The translations under genes were made by a program, and so were the position numbers. This document shows positions 23,901 to 36,224 of a stretch of DNA of 64,000 nucleotides, one piece after another. The notes under the pieces were generated by a model, which was not told the origin of the DNA, did no database searches, and was given only the letters and a program-made list of their open reading frames with translations. Source of the stretch: Nymphaea colorata (taxonomy: Eukaryota; Streptophyta; Magnoliopsida; Nymphaeales; Nymphaeaceae); NCBI RefSeq assembly GCF_008831285.2, contig NC_045140.1, positions 16,674,370 to 16,738,369 on the forward strand, in the 5' to 3' direction. Each line of letters opens with the position of its first letter. The stretch's first letter is position 1.

Positions 23901-25020
23901 CCTGTGTTGTTATCCTTTTGCAAAATCAGAATTCACAAAGTTCTCATGTGATCGGGACACAGTACTAGTTAAATTTTGGTGGACAGTCTTACATTCAGAG
24001 TCTAACAAAGTCCAATCTCATAGTTGTCGTTAACATTTACCATTTGATTTTACAAAAGCCAACACATAGGACTGTTTGTCTTGGGCTTTGTTCGGGAAAA
24101 GAAAAGTGCTTAACCCAAACCTTTTGCAAAACTTTCAATTAGTTGCTGACCCAACACTTATGAGAACTCGTCACCCTTAAACCAATCGTGCATTTAAAAT
24201 ATCCTATTTCTATGACGGAGTTGGTGAGTTCATTCTTCTACCCTTTGATTTTACAAAAGCCAACACATAGGACTGTTTGTCTTGGGCTTTGTTCGGGAAA
24301 AGAAAAGTGCTTAACCCAAACCTTTTGCAAAACTTTCAATTAGTTGCTGACCCAACACTTATGAGAACTCGTCACCCTTAAACCAATCGTGCATTTAATT
24401 TAAATATATCACGAGTGAAGAATCTTGGATTGTTCATTTGTCTTAGACCTCAGCTTGTGATTAAATCATCTTTAATCCATTTAAAGCCAATCCAACTTAG
24501 TCCTGGAAATGGTCTTTAGCTATGTAGGAAAATGAGCTATGGAAGTAGCAATTTTCCTTTATTAATAAATGATCCATCATCCAACCTCTTCAAAGAATAC
24601 CTTACAATAGAGAATTTGTGGAAGTTTGCTTGCCACAAGGCTATATTTTTATGAGAAAGTTCAAGATGAACTTGTCCCCTGTGTTGTTATCCTTTTGCAA
24701 AATCAGAATTTCACAAAGTTCTCATGTGATCGGACACAGTACTAGTTAAATTTTGGTGGACAGTCTTACATTCAGAGTCTAACAAAGTCCAATCCATAGT
24801 TGTCGTTAACATTTACCATTTGATTTTACAAAAGCCAACACATAGGACTGTTTGTCTTGGGCTTTGTTCGGGAAAAGAAAAGTGCTTAACCCAAACCTTT
24901 TGCAAAACTTTCAATTAGTTGCTGACCCAACACTTATGAGAACTCGTCACCCTTAAACCAATCGTGCATTTAAAATATCCTATTTCTATGACGGAGTTGG
25001 TGAAGTTCATTCTTCTACCC
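23901..25020. repeat. Nested direct duplications
   Basis: A module of about 340 bases (CCTGTGTTGTTATCC through ATTCTTCTACCC) occurs at 23901-24243 and again at 24678-25020 almost unchanged. Its second half (ACAAAAGCCAACACATAGGA to AACCAATCGTGCATTTA) has a third copy at 24245-24398. The copies differ by single bases only, so the expansion is recent. Confidence 0.9.
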
Positions 25021-26300
25021 AGCCAAACCATCTTGTTTTGCATTCACACATCTCTTTAGGTTTTATTGTTTTTGCCTCCTAATGACATACCATTTGATGT
25101 CAAGGACTTTGGATAAAATTTTTAATTTTTTGTTTACGAACATTTTAAAAATGTTTTCTCACTCAATGATATGTCTTTTCTTTACTTTGGTATCTCACCA
25201 TGTAGCGGGAGAAAATTTCAATTTTTTTTTTGGCAATCAATGGAAGAGGGAAGCTGAAAAAATCTTAGATATGAACAGTGAAGAAAAATCCTATGAAGCT
25301 AAGAAAGTCAAGACTAGGAAATGTATTGACTTTGGTTTTCAAGCATTTGCAAGGATTTAGCATGAAAATATCCTGAGAGAGAAGCCACAATGCTCTATAA
25401 GATCTTGACAGGTAAAAAAATGAGAGTTGAGGGATGGGCTCGGGGCTTGTGTAGTCGTTCCTCTAAGTCAGTAATCGAGAGTACCGGGTAGGCATAAAGT
25501 TGATTTATGTCTATTTCGCGAAGATAAATGACTTATGAACCTTTGGATCGTCGAAAACTCGTAAGGTGAAGCGGGTTGGACACGTGACAAAGCTATGCAT
25601 AACCACCAAAGCGGTGGAGCTTCGTAGTAGCTTTTGAGGTGGTGAGGTGTTCCCTCAAAGGTGAAGGTCGGCCTGAAAAGAAAAAAAAATCAAATGAAAA
25701 AAAAGGCAAAAAGCCGAATGCCAAAGAAAGAAAAAAGGAAAAAAGGAAAAAAAAAGCAAAAAATGCTTGCCAAGAGATGAAAGACACGAAGGCTAAACTC
25801 TCAGGAATTGAATGCGACTATCTTTCGCGGCTGTTTGGTTCTGGGGTCAATACCAGCTCCTTTTTTTGATTATCTAGGATGTCGAGGATGATTCCTTTAT
25901 GTTGATATTTTGGAAATTGAAAGACATCCTCTTTTATGATTTGACAACATTGATGCGAAATGAAGCATGATGCTTGTATGGTACTATGGGTAAATTAAGG
26001 TCATATTATTTGTAAAACACGAGCACACAAACGTATGAGTTAAGTTGATCGTTTTTGAACTATTTCAATGTAAAAACTTGACATCCCTTGTTATGTTTTT
26101 AGGCTTTTTAAGCATAGGAGGAACTAACCAATCCCCCTTTGGTCTTGAAAGATGTTTGCCCATTTCATTACCAAAATACTAGTCCATTCATAGAATAGAT
26201 GAAACTCTTCAAACATAGTATGCTCATATTGAGTGTGAATTCCATCGTTTCCTCTGTCTCAGAATAGGACGAACCATTTGGGATAGAAGATTAAACCTGG
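25021..26300. repeat. Block B, copy 1
   Basis: A non-coding block found again at about 34230-35660 and 56610-58150. Shared landmarks are CATTTGATGTCAAG, GTCAAGACTAGGAAATG, GCTTGTGTAGTCGTTCCTCT, AATCGAGAGTACCGGGTAG, GGTTGGACACGTGACAAA, TTCCCTCAAAGGTGAAGGTC and an A-rich tract. This copy is the most diverged of the three. Part of block A (about 14870-15000) looks like a distant relative of the GTCAAGACTAGG section. It contains a G-box-like CACGTG. No protein was recognised. Confidence 0.7.
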
Positions 26301-26423
26301 CGCGTTATCTCATCGAGTATCTTCAACATCCATAACCCCGACTTGGGGTATTTCTTTCGAAAAGCACCAGTTGATTCTGAATGGTGGCATTTTAAAAAAA
26401 TTCTGTTGAAATTGCATTTCTTT
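26301..26423. other. Spacer before segmental duplication
   Basis: Nothing recognised. Confidence 0.4.
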
Positions 26424-27008
26424 ACATGTTTTGGTGAAATATGTGGATAATTTGAAATTTTGCAGAACATAACATCGTTTTTTGATTTTACAAAATTTTT
26501 TACACAAAAATTTACCAAGTGAGTGCGAATTAGAGGAATCCATGCAGAGAAGGCAAAAGAATGCAAGCTCTGTTGCATGGACACTTCTGAAAACATGAAG
26601 TGTCAGTGTTGGATGGCCCGACACCTACATACATGACGCCTACGCACATTGACAGTCCTTTGGCCTTTCATTTTTGAAACATGAAGTGTCCAATATGCAT
26701 GCCCACTATCTTTTTTTCTTTTCTCCATCTTCTCTCTTTGTTTCTGTTATCCCTCCCTTTTTCCCTCCTATCTCTCCTCCTTTTTCAATCGAGTCATGCA
26801 AAGGACAATCCTTTTTCCAAAGGGCGACCAGGGTTTTCACCCTTTTGAATGAAAACCCTGGTCATCCTAAAAAAGGGACGACATCCAGGTCTTCCTTTTG
26901 AAAGAGGTGACCAGGATTCCTTCCTTCTGAAAAATGACACAAGGGCTAAGGTGTACTTACAATGTTTTTTAAAAAATTATACAACAGTTAATTAATTGTG
27001 TGTTGTGC

Positions 27009-27013
<5 letters not shown>

Positions 27014-27051
<38 letters not shown>
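27014..27051. repeat. (TA)n microsatellite
   Basis: Roughly nineteen TA units, flanked by GTGTG and ACACAC. In the other copy of the duplication the same place holds a (GT)n tract near 51615-51632. Confidence 0.9.
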
Positions 27052-27058
<7 letters not shown>

Positions 27059-30000
27059 GCATAGGCTCAAACGGCTCTCTATTTACAGCTGCCCATCATG
27101 CCTTTCTTTTACATAACTTGTACTATAAATAAGGGACAGGTTGTCCCACCGTCCCACTCAATGTGGGCTTCTTTGAAACCTTTTTTTGGTTCATCAATAC
27201 GCATTTCTTTTGTCTTTCACATCCTGCCTTCACATTTTCTTGATCGTAGTGTTGTTTTGTCTTGATTTTTCTTAATTTTATACCATTAAGATTTACAAAA
27301 AAAAAAAAAAACTTCTCAGATGGGCAGATGCATAATTTATACATATTGATATCCTGTGTTGCTTGTTTTGGCATATTTTAGTTTAAGGTAGTGATGGATG
27401 TGAAGCAAGGCTCTAATTTGTATAGACTAAATGGTATTTGTTTATAGAACTTGCTATCTTGTGAAGCACACCACATCTCTTTGGTCTTAATGTAATTCCT
27501 TTCCACTTGGCCTAGTGACAACAATACTCACACATAGAGAAATAAGTTTGCATGTCGTCTTATCTATGGTGTGTGTGTGTGTGTGTTTCTTTTTTCTCTC
27601 TCTCTCTTTTTTTTTTTGTGTGGATACCCATTACAATATATTGCAGATGTGCTTACTTATTGTATGTGTTTTCAGTCTCATGTTTTGGATTTTAAAATAA
27701 GTTATAATAGGTGGGACATATTTAAAATTCTTTGTAGGTTATATGCATAAGTTTATTTGAGGGAATTGTCTGCCATTTCCAGGATCTGATGTGTTTGTGA
27801 TGTATTGTTGTAATTCATATTCATCACTTATTGTCTTTGGGAAACTTTACCTGTCGTTTTACATGGACCTATCATTTTAGATGCTAAACTATTACCACAA
27901 CTGATTTCGTTAACCATAAATCAAAAGAGAAAATAATGTTCGGGTACAATTCACCTCTATTTTAGATGCCGCTGAGTACATTGATCCTGAGAAATGGTTT
28001 TGGGAAGATTATAGCAAATGAAATTCTCTGTGATCAGTAATGTATATATGGTATTTTGGGATGGAGTCAGCCATTTGTGGTAAATATAACATTTTCTTGA
28101 TTTCGTTTTATTGGTTGGTTATAAAAATTATTCAGATTTATATGTGATCTTTGTTTGTATTTTTTCTCCTTCTATGGTTGTTTTGTTATTGTAACCATTT
28201 TTAGAAACCTTTTGATCAGTAATGCGATTGGTTTTCAGTTATCTGTGCTCATGAGAATGGAGGTTATGGTTGTAAGTTGCAGCTTTTTCTTATTCAGTAT
28301 GAATAACTGATGTGCCGGCAGCACCCATTTTCTACGGAGTGCTAGTCAACATATGTGCTGGAATGCATGTGAACCTTAGGAGTTATGGTATCTCTTATTG
28401 CTTGCTGCTGGTATTGCCCTCCATAGTTAAAACATGAAGGATAGTAGAATGTCAATTTTACATTTATTGAGGAGAATGGGTCTTGTTTTGCACATATATG
28501 ATTGTGTCCTCTTTCACCATTATGTTGTGCATGTATCGGAAAGATCAGAATTTATATGAAATTTCTTTATGAAATTTCTTTCACTAATGCTCACTTGTGT
28601 GGTCTTGTTTTGCACACCTATGATTGTGTCCTCTTTCAGCACTATGCTGAGCATGCATGTGAAAGATCATCAGAATTTATATGAAAATTCTTTGACTTTT
28701 ATAGTTGTGATAATACTCACTTGTGTGGTTTCCTAGGACTTAATGGACATGTATGTGCTTGTCTTGTGACTATTGTTTTTTTGCTGCTTTTGACTAATAA
28801 TTTTCATCTTACTGTACGTCTTTCCCTTTTTGTTCATTTAATTTGAATTAAAGGCATGATAGGGCTATAAGCCAAAGTATTTGATACCACATAAGAGTCT
28901 ATACATAAACACACCATATGTGATAAACTAATTAATAGGTAATTGATGCCAAATAGAAGTCTATATACCAAGCCTTTACCCTATTAAGAAAACATAACAA
29001 AAATCTTCAACACCTTAATCAAATAAGGGTGGGGATTCCTCGATGCAAACTGCTGGGAAAAGGCGCTCCCAAGAACAAAAAATATAAAGCAAAGAAAAAA
29101 TGATTAAAAAAACAAAGCAAAAAGAGGAAGAAGTAGGCTGGATGAGAGAAGTATAATGTAGTTGCAAGAGGATGACTGGAAATGAAGGGAAAAATGGAAT
29201 CAAGAAGGAAATATGCCTGTTGGTTGGGAGGGAGAAAGAGAAAATGCCATTTTCTAAGGAGTGCTGGTCAACATATGTGCTGGAATGTATGTGAACCTTA
29301 GGAGTTATGGTATGATCAATATCTCTTGTTGGTTGCTGCTAGTATTGCCCTCCATAGTTAAAGCATGAAGGATAGTAGATTGCCAATTTTACATTTATTG
29401 AGGAGAATGTGTCTTGTTTTGCACATATATGATTGTGTCCTCTTTCACCATTATGGTGAGCACGTACCTGAAAGATCAGAATTTATATGAAAATTCTTTC
29501 ACTTTTATAGTTGTGATAATGCTCACTTGTGTGGTCTTGTTTTGCACACCTGTGATTGTGTCCTCTTTCACACATTGTCACAAACTGAGAAGGTTTCTTC
29601 AATAAGGTTAGTATACGTGTGTCGCTATACCGACATCACACAACGAGTACTTGGACATGCCTGAGTACTTTTGGGATCAAAATTGATCCAAATTACTTTT
29701 ACTTGATTTAGATTGTTTTTACCTTTGTCTTGTGTTTATTTAAGTGTTGCCTTTGTTTTGAAGTAGTACTTGATTTAAGATTATTTTTACCTTTGTCTTC
29801 ATTCTGTCTTTAGGAGTTTTTAGTCACTAACAGATGCTGATTTTATTTATTTTACTTGTTTATTTAAGTGTTGCTTTTGTTTTGAAACTTTTTGTGATAT
29901 TTTGCATATGTATATGTACACCCTATGGTACCCTTGCATCCGTATTTTCTAAAATATTTGTACCCATGCGACTTAGCTGACAAAGAATCTGGTTGATTAA

Positions 30001-30239
30001 ATATCAAGATGAAACAGTGATAATTAGACCATTAACATATATGGAAAGATAATTTGTTCATGCCCTTTGAATAAATAAATGGAGGCATCCAACTAAATAA
30101 ATGAAAGTATAGAACATGGTAACTTTTTTCTTATCACCTAGGTTGAGTTCCTATATATATATATATATATCAAAGGTATGGAGAGAATCAATTGGGCCTC
30201 CACACTGAGGTTGGATTGTGCCGGTTTCATGACAATGCG
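27052..30239. other. Non-coding interior of duplication copy 1
   Basis: No exon recognised. It includes the internal direct repeat at 28320-28700 and 29250-29600 (CACATATATGATTGTGTCCT and flanks), with further TTGCACAC..GTGATTGTGTCC half-repeats inside each, and an (AT)n run near 30152-30170. Confidence 0.5.
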
Positions 30240-31374
30240 TGTGGCGGGCCTCCACACTGAGGTCTGAGTGTTGCTATCAAGAAGAGATTTGGGAACTTTG
30301 AAAAGTTGCTAGAGCTAGGCTGCCATTGCTTGCCTTGTTTTCTTGGTAGTGAGTCAACTTGCTGGAATTCTATTACTTGAGGCTTCGGATGTTAGGACTG
30401 AAACCAACACAAAGTTACTTGTTTTTCTTCATCAGCTTACCTACTGTGTATCATCATTCCAAAAATTTATGGGTAGCTAGTGATGAATGTTCTGCCGCAG
30501 CCTGTGGTTGTTGAGTTCTACTTTTATTCTTGCATCGAAGTGGTTCATAATGCTTCAATGCTTCCATTTCTGAACAAGTTGGAAATTTTCATGTAAAGTG
30601 GGCCATTTTTGTTGAAACTGATTGTCGCTGGGAATTTGTTTGTTGTACTAGAGAGGCGAACAGAGGGAGAGGAGACAGAAAAAGAGGAAAAGATTCAAAA
30701 GATCAGTTTATGGGCAATATCAGAATTTGACAGCTGGTTCACTCTTTTATGTGATATTGAAGTTCAGACTTGTGTGTGGATCCAACAGTTAAGTGCCTCT
30801 GTATCCATTGTAAGAATTTTTTTGCTTTCTTATTATTGCTTGCTAGCTAGTAATCTGGTGATGAAGCCCATCAATGTTGTTAAATGGGATGAGGCGAAGG
30901 GAAGCGTTGAGCTTGTCAAGTGAGGTGGAATGAAGCGTAAGCTTGAAGACAAATTCATAAAGTATGTATATTTATCACAATACCTTCTATGTGCACATAC
31001 GGATATGATTTCCAAGTCTTCATATCTTATCTTGGTAAGACAAGCCCGACGTAGAGATCCCATTTATATTTTTTATTTAATTCAAATTTAATGTTTTAAA
31101 GACCAACAATGTTTTTTAAATTTGGGAGCAAAATAATCAACTTTTTTTGGGCATCGATCGCAAGCACCGTTTCAGAAAAACAAAATTTTGGCATGTAAGA
31201 AAAAAAAAAAGAAATATTGAGAGACTCGTGCCACCAACCCAAAGGACCCAAGGCAGCAAACTTACTGGATGATGTATTGTATTAAATGTATATTGTGCCA
31301 GTTAAAAAAAAAAAGGTTAACCACAATTTTCTTTTTTCAACTGCAATTAAGGGAGGGATGGTCGCTTCGTCTCC

Positions 31375-31466
31375 CATTTAGGAAGTCACGGATACGTGGC
31401 GAAACGCTTTCCCACGTGGCCAGGGCATTCCATTTCATGACTTTCTTTGTTCGAAGTGGTTTCGAA
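31375..31466 (+). promoter_or_regulatory. G-box-bearing promoter-like region (copy 1)
   Basis: Upstream of the ATG at 31467 lie GATACGTGGCG and CCCACGTGGCC, the second containing a perfect CACGTG G-box core. The identical stretch occurs at 53751-53842. This is consistent with a plant promoter or leader in front of the possible first exon; activity is inferred only. Confidence 0.4.
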
Positions 31467-31574
31467 ATGTTAACAGACAGACGCCCTTTCTGTCGTTCTA
31501 CTGTGCCATCAACCTCCGTTTCGCCGTTCTCCGGCTCCTTTCCACCGTTCCTCCAGAAGCGACCGTCCAGCAAG
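31467..31574 (+). CDS. Possible first exon with transit-peptide-like sequence (copy 1)
   Basis: The ATG opens 36 codons (MLTDRRPFCRSTVPSTSVSP onward, ending KRPSSK) followed by GTGCTC donor sequence. It is Ser/Pro/Arg-rich with few acidic residues, like a plastid transit peptide. It joins in phase 0 to the exon at 33490 (ATRNPLC...). Because a fragment of plastid cysteine desulfurase NFS2 follows at 36095 on the same strand, it may be the NFS2 N-terminus, but transit peptides are not conserved and the connecting exon was not found. Confidence 0.35.
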
Positions 31575-31707
31575 GTGCTCTATCTCTCTTTCTCTCTCGT
31601 GTTCTTCTTGGTTTAGTTAGCCGCAACTGCAACAACGTGCATTCTCCTTCTCATGACCAACTCAATCTGTCCTGACACCGATTCCAGGGCTGCTCTCTCT
31701 CTCAGTA

Positions 31708-31731
31708 GGCTGATAATATATATATATATAT
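31708..31731. repeat. (TA)n microsatellite, shorter allele
   Basis: Corresponds to 54089-54115 in copy 2, where it is several units longer (with TGAT-ATAT in place of TGATAATAT). Confidence 0.85.
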
Positions 31732-33489
31732 TGGTTCTCTTCCTCATTTTGGGGCTTTTTCAGGTTTCGCTTCAAGGATTCGCAGCTTGCAGGCCTTGGT
31801 TTTAGCTTTTTTCTTACCTCGTTGGTACTGTTCCTCAAAATTTTTCTGCGCTCCCTCGTCTCACATTGAACTTGAAAGGCAAGATTTCTAGCCATAGGTG
31901 TTGCTTTTATATTGTCAGTTTCATTGCAGTATCATCAATGGGTTGGTTGTGTGTTTTTACTCTGAAATGCTTGTATTTTTTGAAGCTTTCTAGAGATATG
32001 CTTTTACAAATCCCTAGAAAGTAATCAGTCGAATGGTTCCAGGCACAATTTGGTAGAATAGAACTTATGGTTCCAAGGATCGGCTCATAGTTTATGTTTT
32101 CAAAATTTTTTGTTGTTTTTCATTTCTTTGATTTTATGTTCTGTGTTTTTTTTTGAGCTTTTTGTTGGCATAATGTCACGTCTCTTATTGCTCCATAAGA
32201 TTCTTTATTCTATCTTCAAGTCGGTAGGTTTAATTAAATTTATCTGCAGTAACACTGGCCATAGACCTGTTAGTTATTTCTTGTTTTACATGTAATTTAG
32301 TGTATTTGTTTATTGCAGAGATTTGCAGAATAACCTTCTATCGAATATTTCCAGTATTCTGAACCTCCCACCAATGTGAGTTTAAGGTGAGTTGTCTATT
32401 CAACATATCATCGCTTTAGTATGTGCAGATATGTGTGTCTATTTATAGGTGCCTACCAAATGGATTTTTCCATGCTTTGCTTTGATATATCACCTAATAG
32501 ATAAAGGTAGCAGCAAGAAAACTAAGTATGAGGATTGCATGCATGGATAGATACCAACATTATTCTTGACATGATAGATATCATGAGTCAATGTAGATTA
32601 GTCTTCTTCAATATTAGTAACTGACATAACTAGAAAGTGATCTTTGCTTTTTAGTGTTTAGATTAAATTTTATCTGCTGAATTACATTTAGAAAAAAATG
32701 TCAAAGAAAGAAGGAAAATTGACAAATACTGCTTATCTAGTTGGTCTCATGAACTTGAAATTTTCAGTTTGTTGGTCTGTGGTATAGCTTTGTGGTATAG
32801 CTTTGAGTAGTGTTCTCTCCTGTCCTTTTTTTTATTGCTTTTCTACTGAAGATCAAAATTACAGTAATCTTAAGCCATTTTAAGATACACAAATCTGATT
32901 TTCTAGCCCTTTAGAATGATATACTTGTAGAAATTACTGCAGTTAGGGGAGCTTCATAATTTTGGCTGTTTACCTAGTACAAGATTCGATTGTCCAACTA
33001 AAGTACACACCTAAGAAGCACAAACAAACCAACATATAGATTTACTTGTTCACTTCTTGAGGACCATGGAAAGGAGATTCAACGTACTGGGAGAAGCTTA
33101 GCTTATCTAGCAATCTCATGCAACTCTATTTTTTCCATTGATTTCATGTCTACATCTCTTGACAAATGTTTTGTTGCTTGTCTATGCATGGGTGTTATGA
33201 ATCATTATTTTCTTAGTGGGTAAGGAGCTCGTATGAAAAAATTGAGCTTTTTGTGGATTGTCTATGCATGGAAAATTTGAATAAATGATGTCCATGTTTC
33301 TTCCTGCATGATTCTTATGACTTCTCCATAGAAGTCCGCATTTTGGTAGGGCCACTAAGCAAGAACCTTTTGATTACAGTGTGTTTACTTTTCAATTTAC
33401 GGGATCAGTTTTCTTGTTCTTCATTTAGATAAATTTCACATTTAACATACAATATGTCTTATTGGATTGCATTTGTTTGAATTGCTCAG

Positions 33490-33610
33490 GCTACAAGGAA
33501 TCCTTTGTGTTCAAGTGCCAACCAGTTCAATGTCTTGTGGACCCCGTCCTGATGACAATGTGGACTCTTTTGGAGGCACTTCTAACTCCACAGATGTTTC
33601 TCGAGTTCAG
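33490..33610 (+). pseudogene. Exon-like segment, frameshifted (copy 1)
   Basis: Homologous to the open 129-base exon at 55858-55986, which reads ATRNPLCSSANQFNVTQF then CGPRPDDNVDSFGG. In this copy eight bases after CAATGTC are missing, breaking the frame, and the donor is GC (CAGGCATGT) instead of GT (CAGGTATGT) in copy 2. Function unknown; possibly an N-terminal exon of the NFS2 copy. Confidence 0.45.
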
Positions 33611-34229
33611 GCATGTCCAATTCAAAATTTCTATGAATATGTTATGCCATCACTTGTTCCATGTTTCTGTACTGCTCTTATTAAACTTGGATATCGTTTA
33701 AAAAGCCCTAGCATCTCTATGCTTCTGCCATACGTTTTGTGCTTTTATATTTGCTCATGTTTGGCCTTGATTTGGATCTTGATGTCATGCTGGCATCAAT
33801 TGCTGGTATAGTTGTAGTTTCTTCTCTCATTGAAGAAAGCATACTAAAGAGTATAGTAAAATTAACAAAAAACATCTATGTAAGTACCCTTGTTTTTGTT
33901 CATGTATTTGCATGTGTAATTGGTTTTCTAGTGTTGAGGACTTAAAGCTACATAATTAGTTTGACTTGGAGATGTTTCCTTCTTCCCTTTTTCAATGCTA
34001 AAACATGAGTTGATTGTAGAAGCATTAGCTTTGGTTATTCACATGTAAGCTGATTGGTGGGTCAATGTCTAATTTGATTTAAGTTCAGAAGTGGTCGTCA
34101 ACAACAACGTTATGATGCTTGGGGTTGTTTACGGCATTGGATTTTTGTATCATAAAGTTGAGACCTTAGCTGACGATGCCTCTTTTTTTACGTACTAAAG
34201 TTTTATCCTTCTTTTTGAATTTTTAGTGT
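33611..34229. other. Non-coding or unassigned, includes hydrophobic frame
   Basis: At 33739-33885 a frame reads ASIAGIVVVSSLIEESILKS and KLTKNI before a GTAAGTACC donor. It is conserved at 56115-56255 in copy 2. It resembles a membrane segment, but no family is recognised. Confidence 0.3.
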
Positions 34230-35660
34230 TTTTTGATAGAAGAACCTAACCCAAACCATTTGTGAAACTTTCAATCAGTTGAATACCCAACTTTTCTGGG
34301 AACTCCTCACCCTTAAACCAATCTTTTGTATAGAAGACCCTACTTTTATGGGAGATTTGGTGAAGTTCGTTCTTTTAACCAGCCAAGTTTTACATTCACC
34401 CATCTCTTTAGGGAGTACAGTTCCTTTCTCCTGGTGATATACCATTTGATGTCAAGAACTTTTGTAAAAGAGAAACTTTTCAGTTTTGCTTAAAAACATT
34501 TTCAAAGTGTTTTCTCACACAATGATGTGCCTTGCTTTATTCTTAGTACCTTTCCAAGTGGAAGGTGGAAATTTCAAATTTTTGTTGTCCATCAATGGAA
34601 GAGGAAAATCGAACAAATCCGGATATGAGCAGTGAAGAAAAATCCTATGAAGTTGAGAAAGTCAAGACTAGGAAATGCTATTGACTCTGGCGATTAAGCA
34701 TTTGCAAGGATTTAGCAGGAAAATATATTGAGGGAGAAGCCAAAATGCTCTATAAGATCTTGGCAGGTAGTAAAATGAGAGTTGAGAGATGGGCTCGGAG
34801 CTTGTGTAGTCGTTCCTCTGAGTTAGTAATCGAGAGTACCGGGTAGACATAAAGGTGATTTATGTCTATTTCGCGAAGATAATGATTTACGAACTTTTGG
34901 TTCGTTGAAAACCCGTAAGGTGAAGCGGGTTGGACACGTGACAAAGCTACACATAACTACCAAAGTGGTGGAGCTTCGTAGTAGCCTTTGGGGTGGTGAG
35001 GTATTCCCTCAAAGGTGAAGGTCGGCCCAAAAAAAAAAAAAAAAGAAATGCATAAGAAAAAAAATTGAAAGGCAAAAAGTTGAATGCAAAAGAAAAAAAA
35101 TGAAGAAAAAAGCAAAAGGTGCTTGCCAAGAGATGAAAGACATGAAGGCTGAACTCGCAAGAATTGAATGCGACAATCTTTCGTGGATGTACGATTTTGG
35201 GGTTAATATCTGCTCCTTGTTTTGATTATCTAGGATGTCGAGGATGGTTCCTTTTTGTTCATATTCTGGAATTTGAAGGACATTCCTTTTAAAGATTCGA
35301 CAACATTGATGCGAAATAAAACCAAATGCTTGTATGGTACTAACGGTACATGAAGGCTATATTATTTTCACAACACGAGCACTCAAGTTTATGAGTTGAA
35401 TTGATTATTTTTGAACTATTTCAAAATTCAATGTAAAAACTTGACGTATCTTGTATGCTTCCAGGATTCCTAGGCATAGCAATAACTAACCAATCCCCTT
35501 TAGTCTTGAAAATGTTTGACCATTTTGTTACCAAATTGTTAGTCCTTCTGTGAAATAGATGAAACCCCTCAAACCTAGTTCAACCATGCTGAGCATGATG
35601 AATTATCCATCATTTCCTTTTGTCTTTGGAGAGGTAGACCATTTGGGACAAGTGATTAAG
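34230..35660. repeat. Block B, copy 2
   Basis: Close relative of 56610-58150 and more distant relative of 25021-26300, with the same landmarks (GAGAGTACCGGGTAG, GGTTGGACACGTGACAAA, GGTGAAGGTCGGCC and an A-rich tract). Confidence 0.8.
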
Positions 35661-36094
35661 CTGACTCTAGATGATATTTTTCAAAAGTTCTATCGAAGTT
35701 GCATAGTGGTATAGTATATGTCCACCTAATCTTGTTTTTGTGAGTTGTATAAATTTCATCTGTTTGATCTTTATCCTTTGTTTCATTCTAGCTGCTGTTA
35801 AAATCTTTTATGTAGTATAGCTTTGTAATAAAAGGATCAGTTGAGGCATTCAGCCCTTTGGTTTGTGCCCCCTCCCTCTTTCCCCACCTTACTAATTTCT
35901 CGCTCCACCCATGTTCGTATCCATGCATTTTTATGTCATCAATTTAGGGCTTGAATTTTTTTTATTCCTCTAGCTTGGGTTGTCCCTTTATTGAATTGTC
36001 TTTTGGTTGTCTTTTATTTCCAAGAGGCCTCTACATGGTGGAGGCTTGATTTCTCATTTTGGATTTGAGACTGACTACATAAATTTTATATGAG
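35661..36094. other. Non-coding, intron-like
   Basis: T-rich plus-strand sequence leading to the NFS2 exon. The exon expected just upstream in NFS2 (motif near RxDFPIL) was sought here and not found. Confidence 0.45.
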
Positions 36095-36224
36095 GTAAAT
36101 GGTTCCAGCTTGGTGTATTTAGACAATGCAGCTACATCTCAAAAGCCATATGCTGTTTTGGAAGTTCTTCGTGATTATGTGAGGGCTACAGCTCAAATGG
36201 TCACCACAATATTCATTATTTAAG
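36095..36224 (+). pseudogene. Cysteine desulfurase NFS2 (SufS type), one frameshifted exon (copy 1)
   Basis: NFS2 is the plastid PLP enzyme that takes sulfur from cysteine for iron-sulfur cluster assembly. After TTTATATGAG the frame reads [18 protein letters not shown] then [10 protein letters not shown], the family's N-terminal signature. The next residues, in a shifted frame, read [14 protein letters not shown], corresponding to the family's YNSNVHRGIHYL. So about one base is lost near 36177-36180, and the usual HRG reads HHN. A GTATCC donor follows. No later NFS2 exon (PLP lysine or catalytic cysteine loop) was recognised downstream, so this is a relic. The homologous exon at 58585 has a different lesion. 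Confidence 0.75.

Noticed and set aside
30609-30923. 104-residue frame present identically at 52985-53299
   Set aside because: Identity is explained by the segmental duplication. The frame lacks an ATG start and overlaps a dispersed non-coding repeat also found, unframed, near 19.5 kb.
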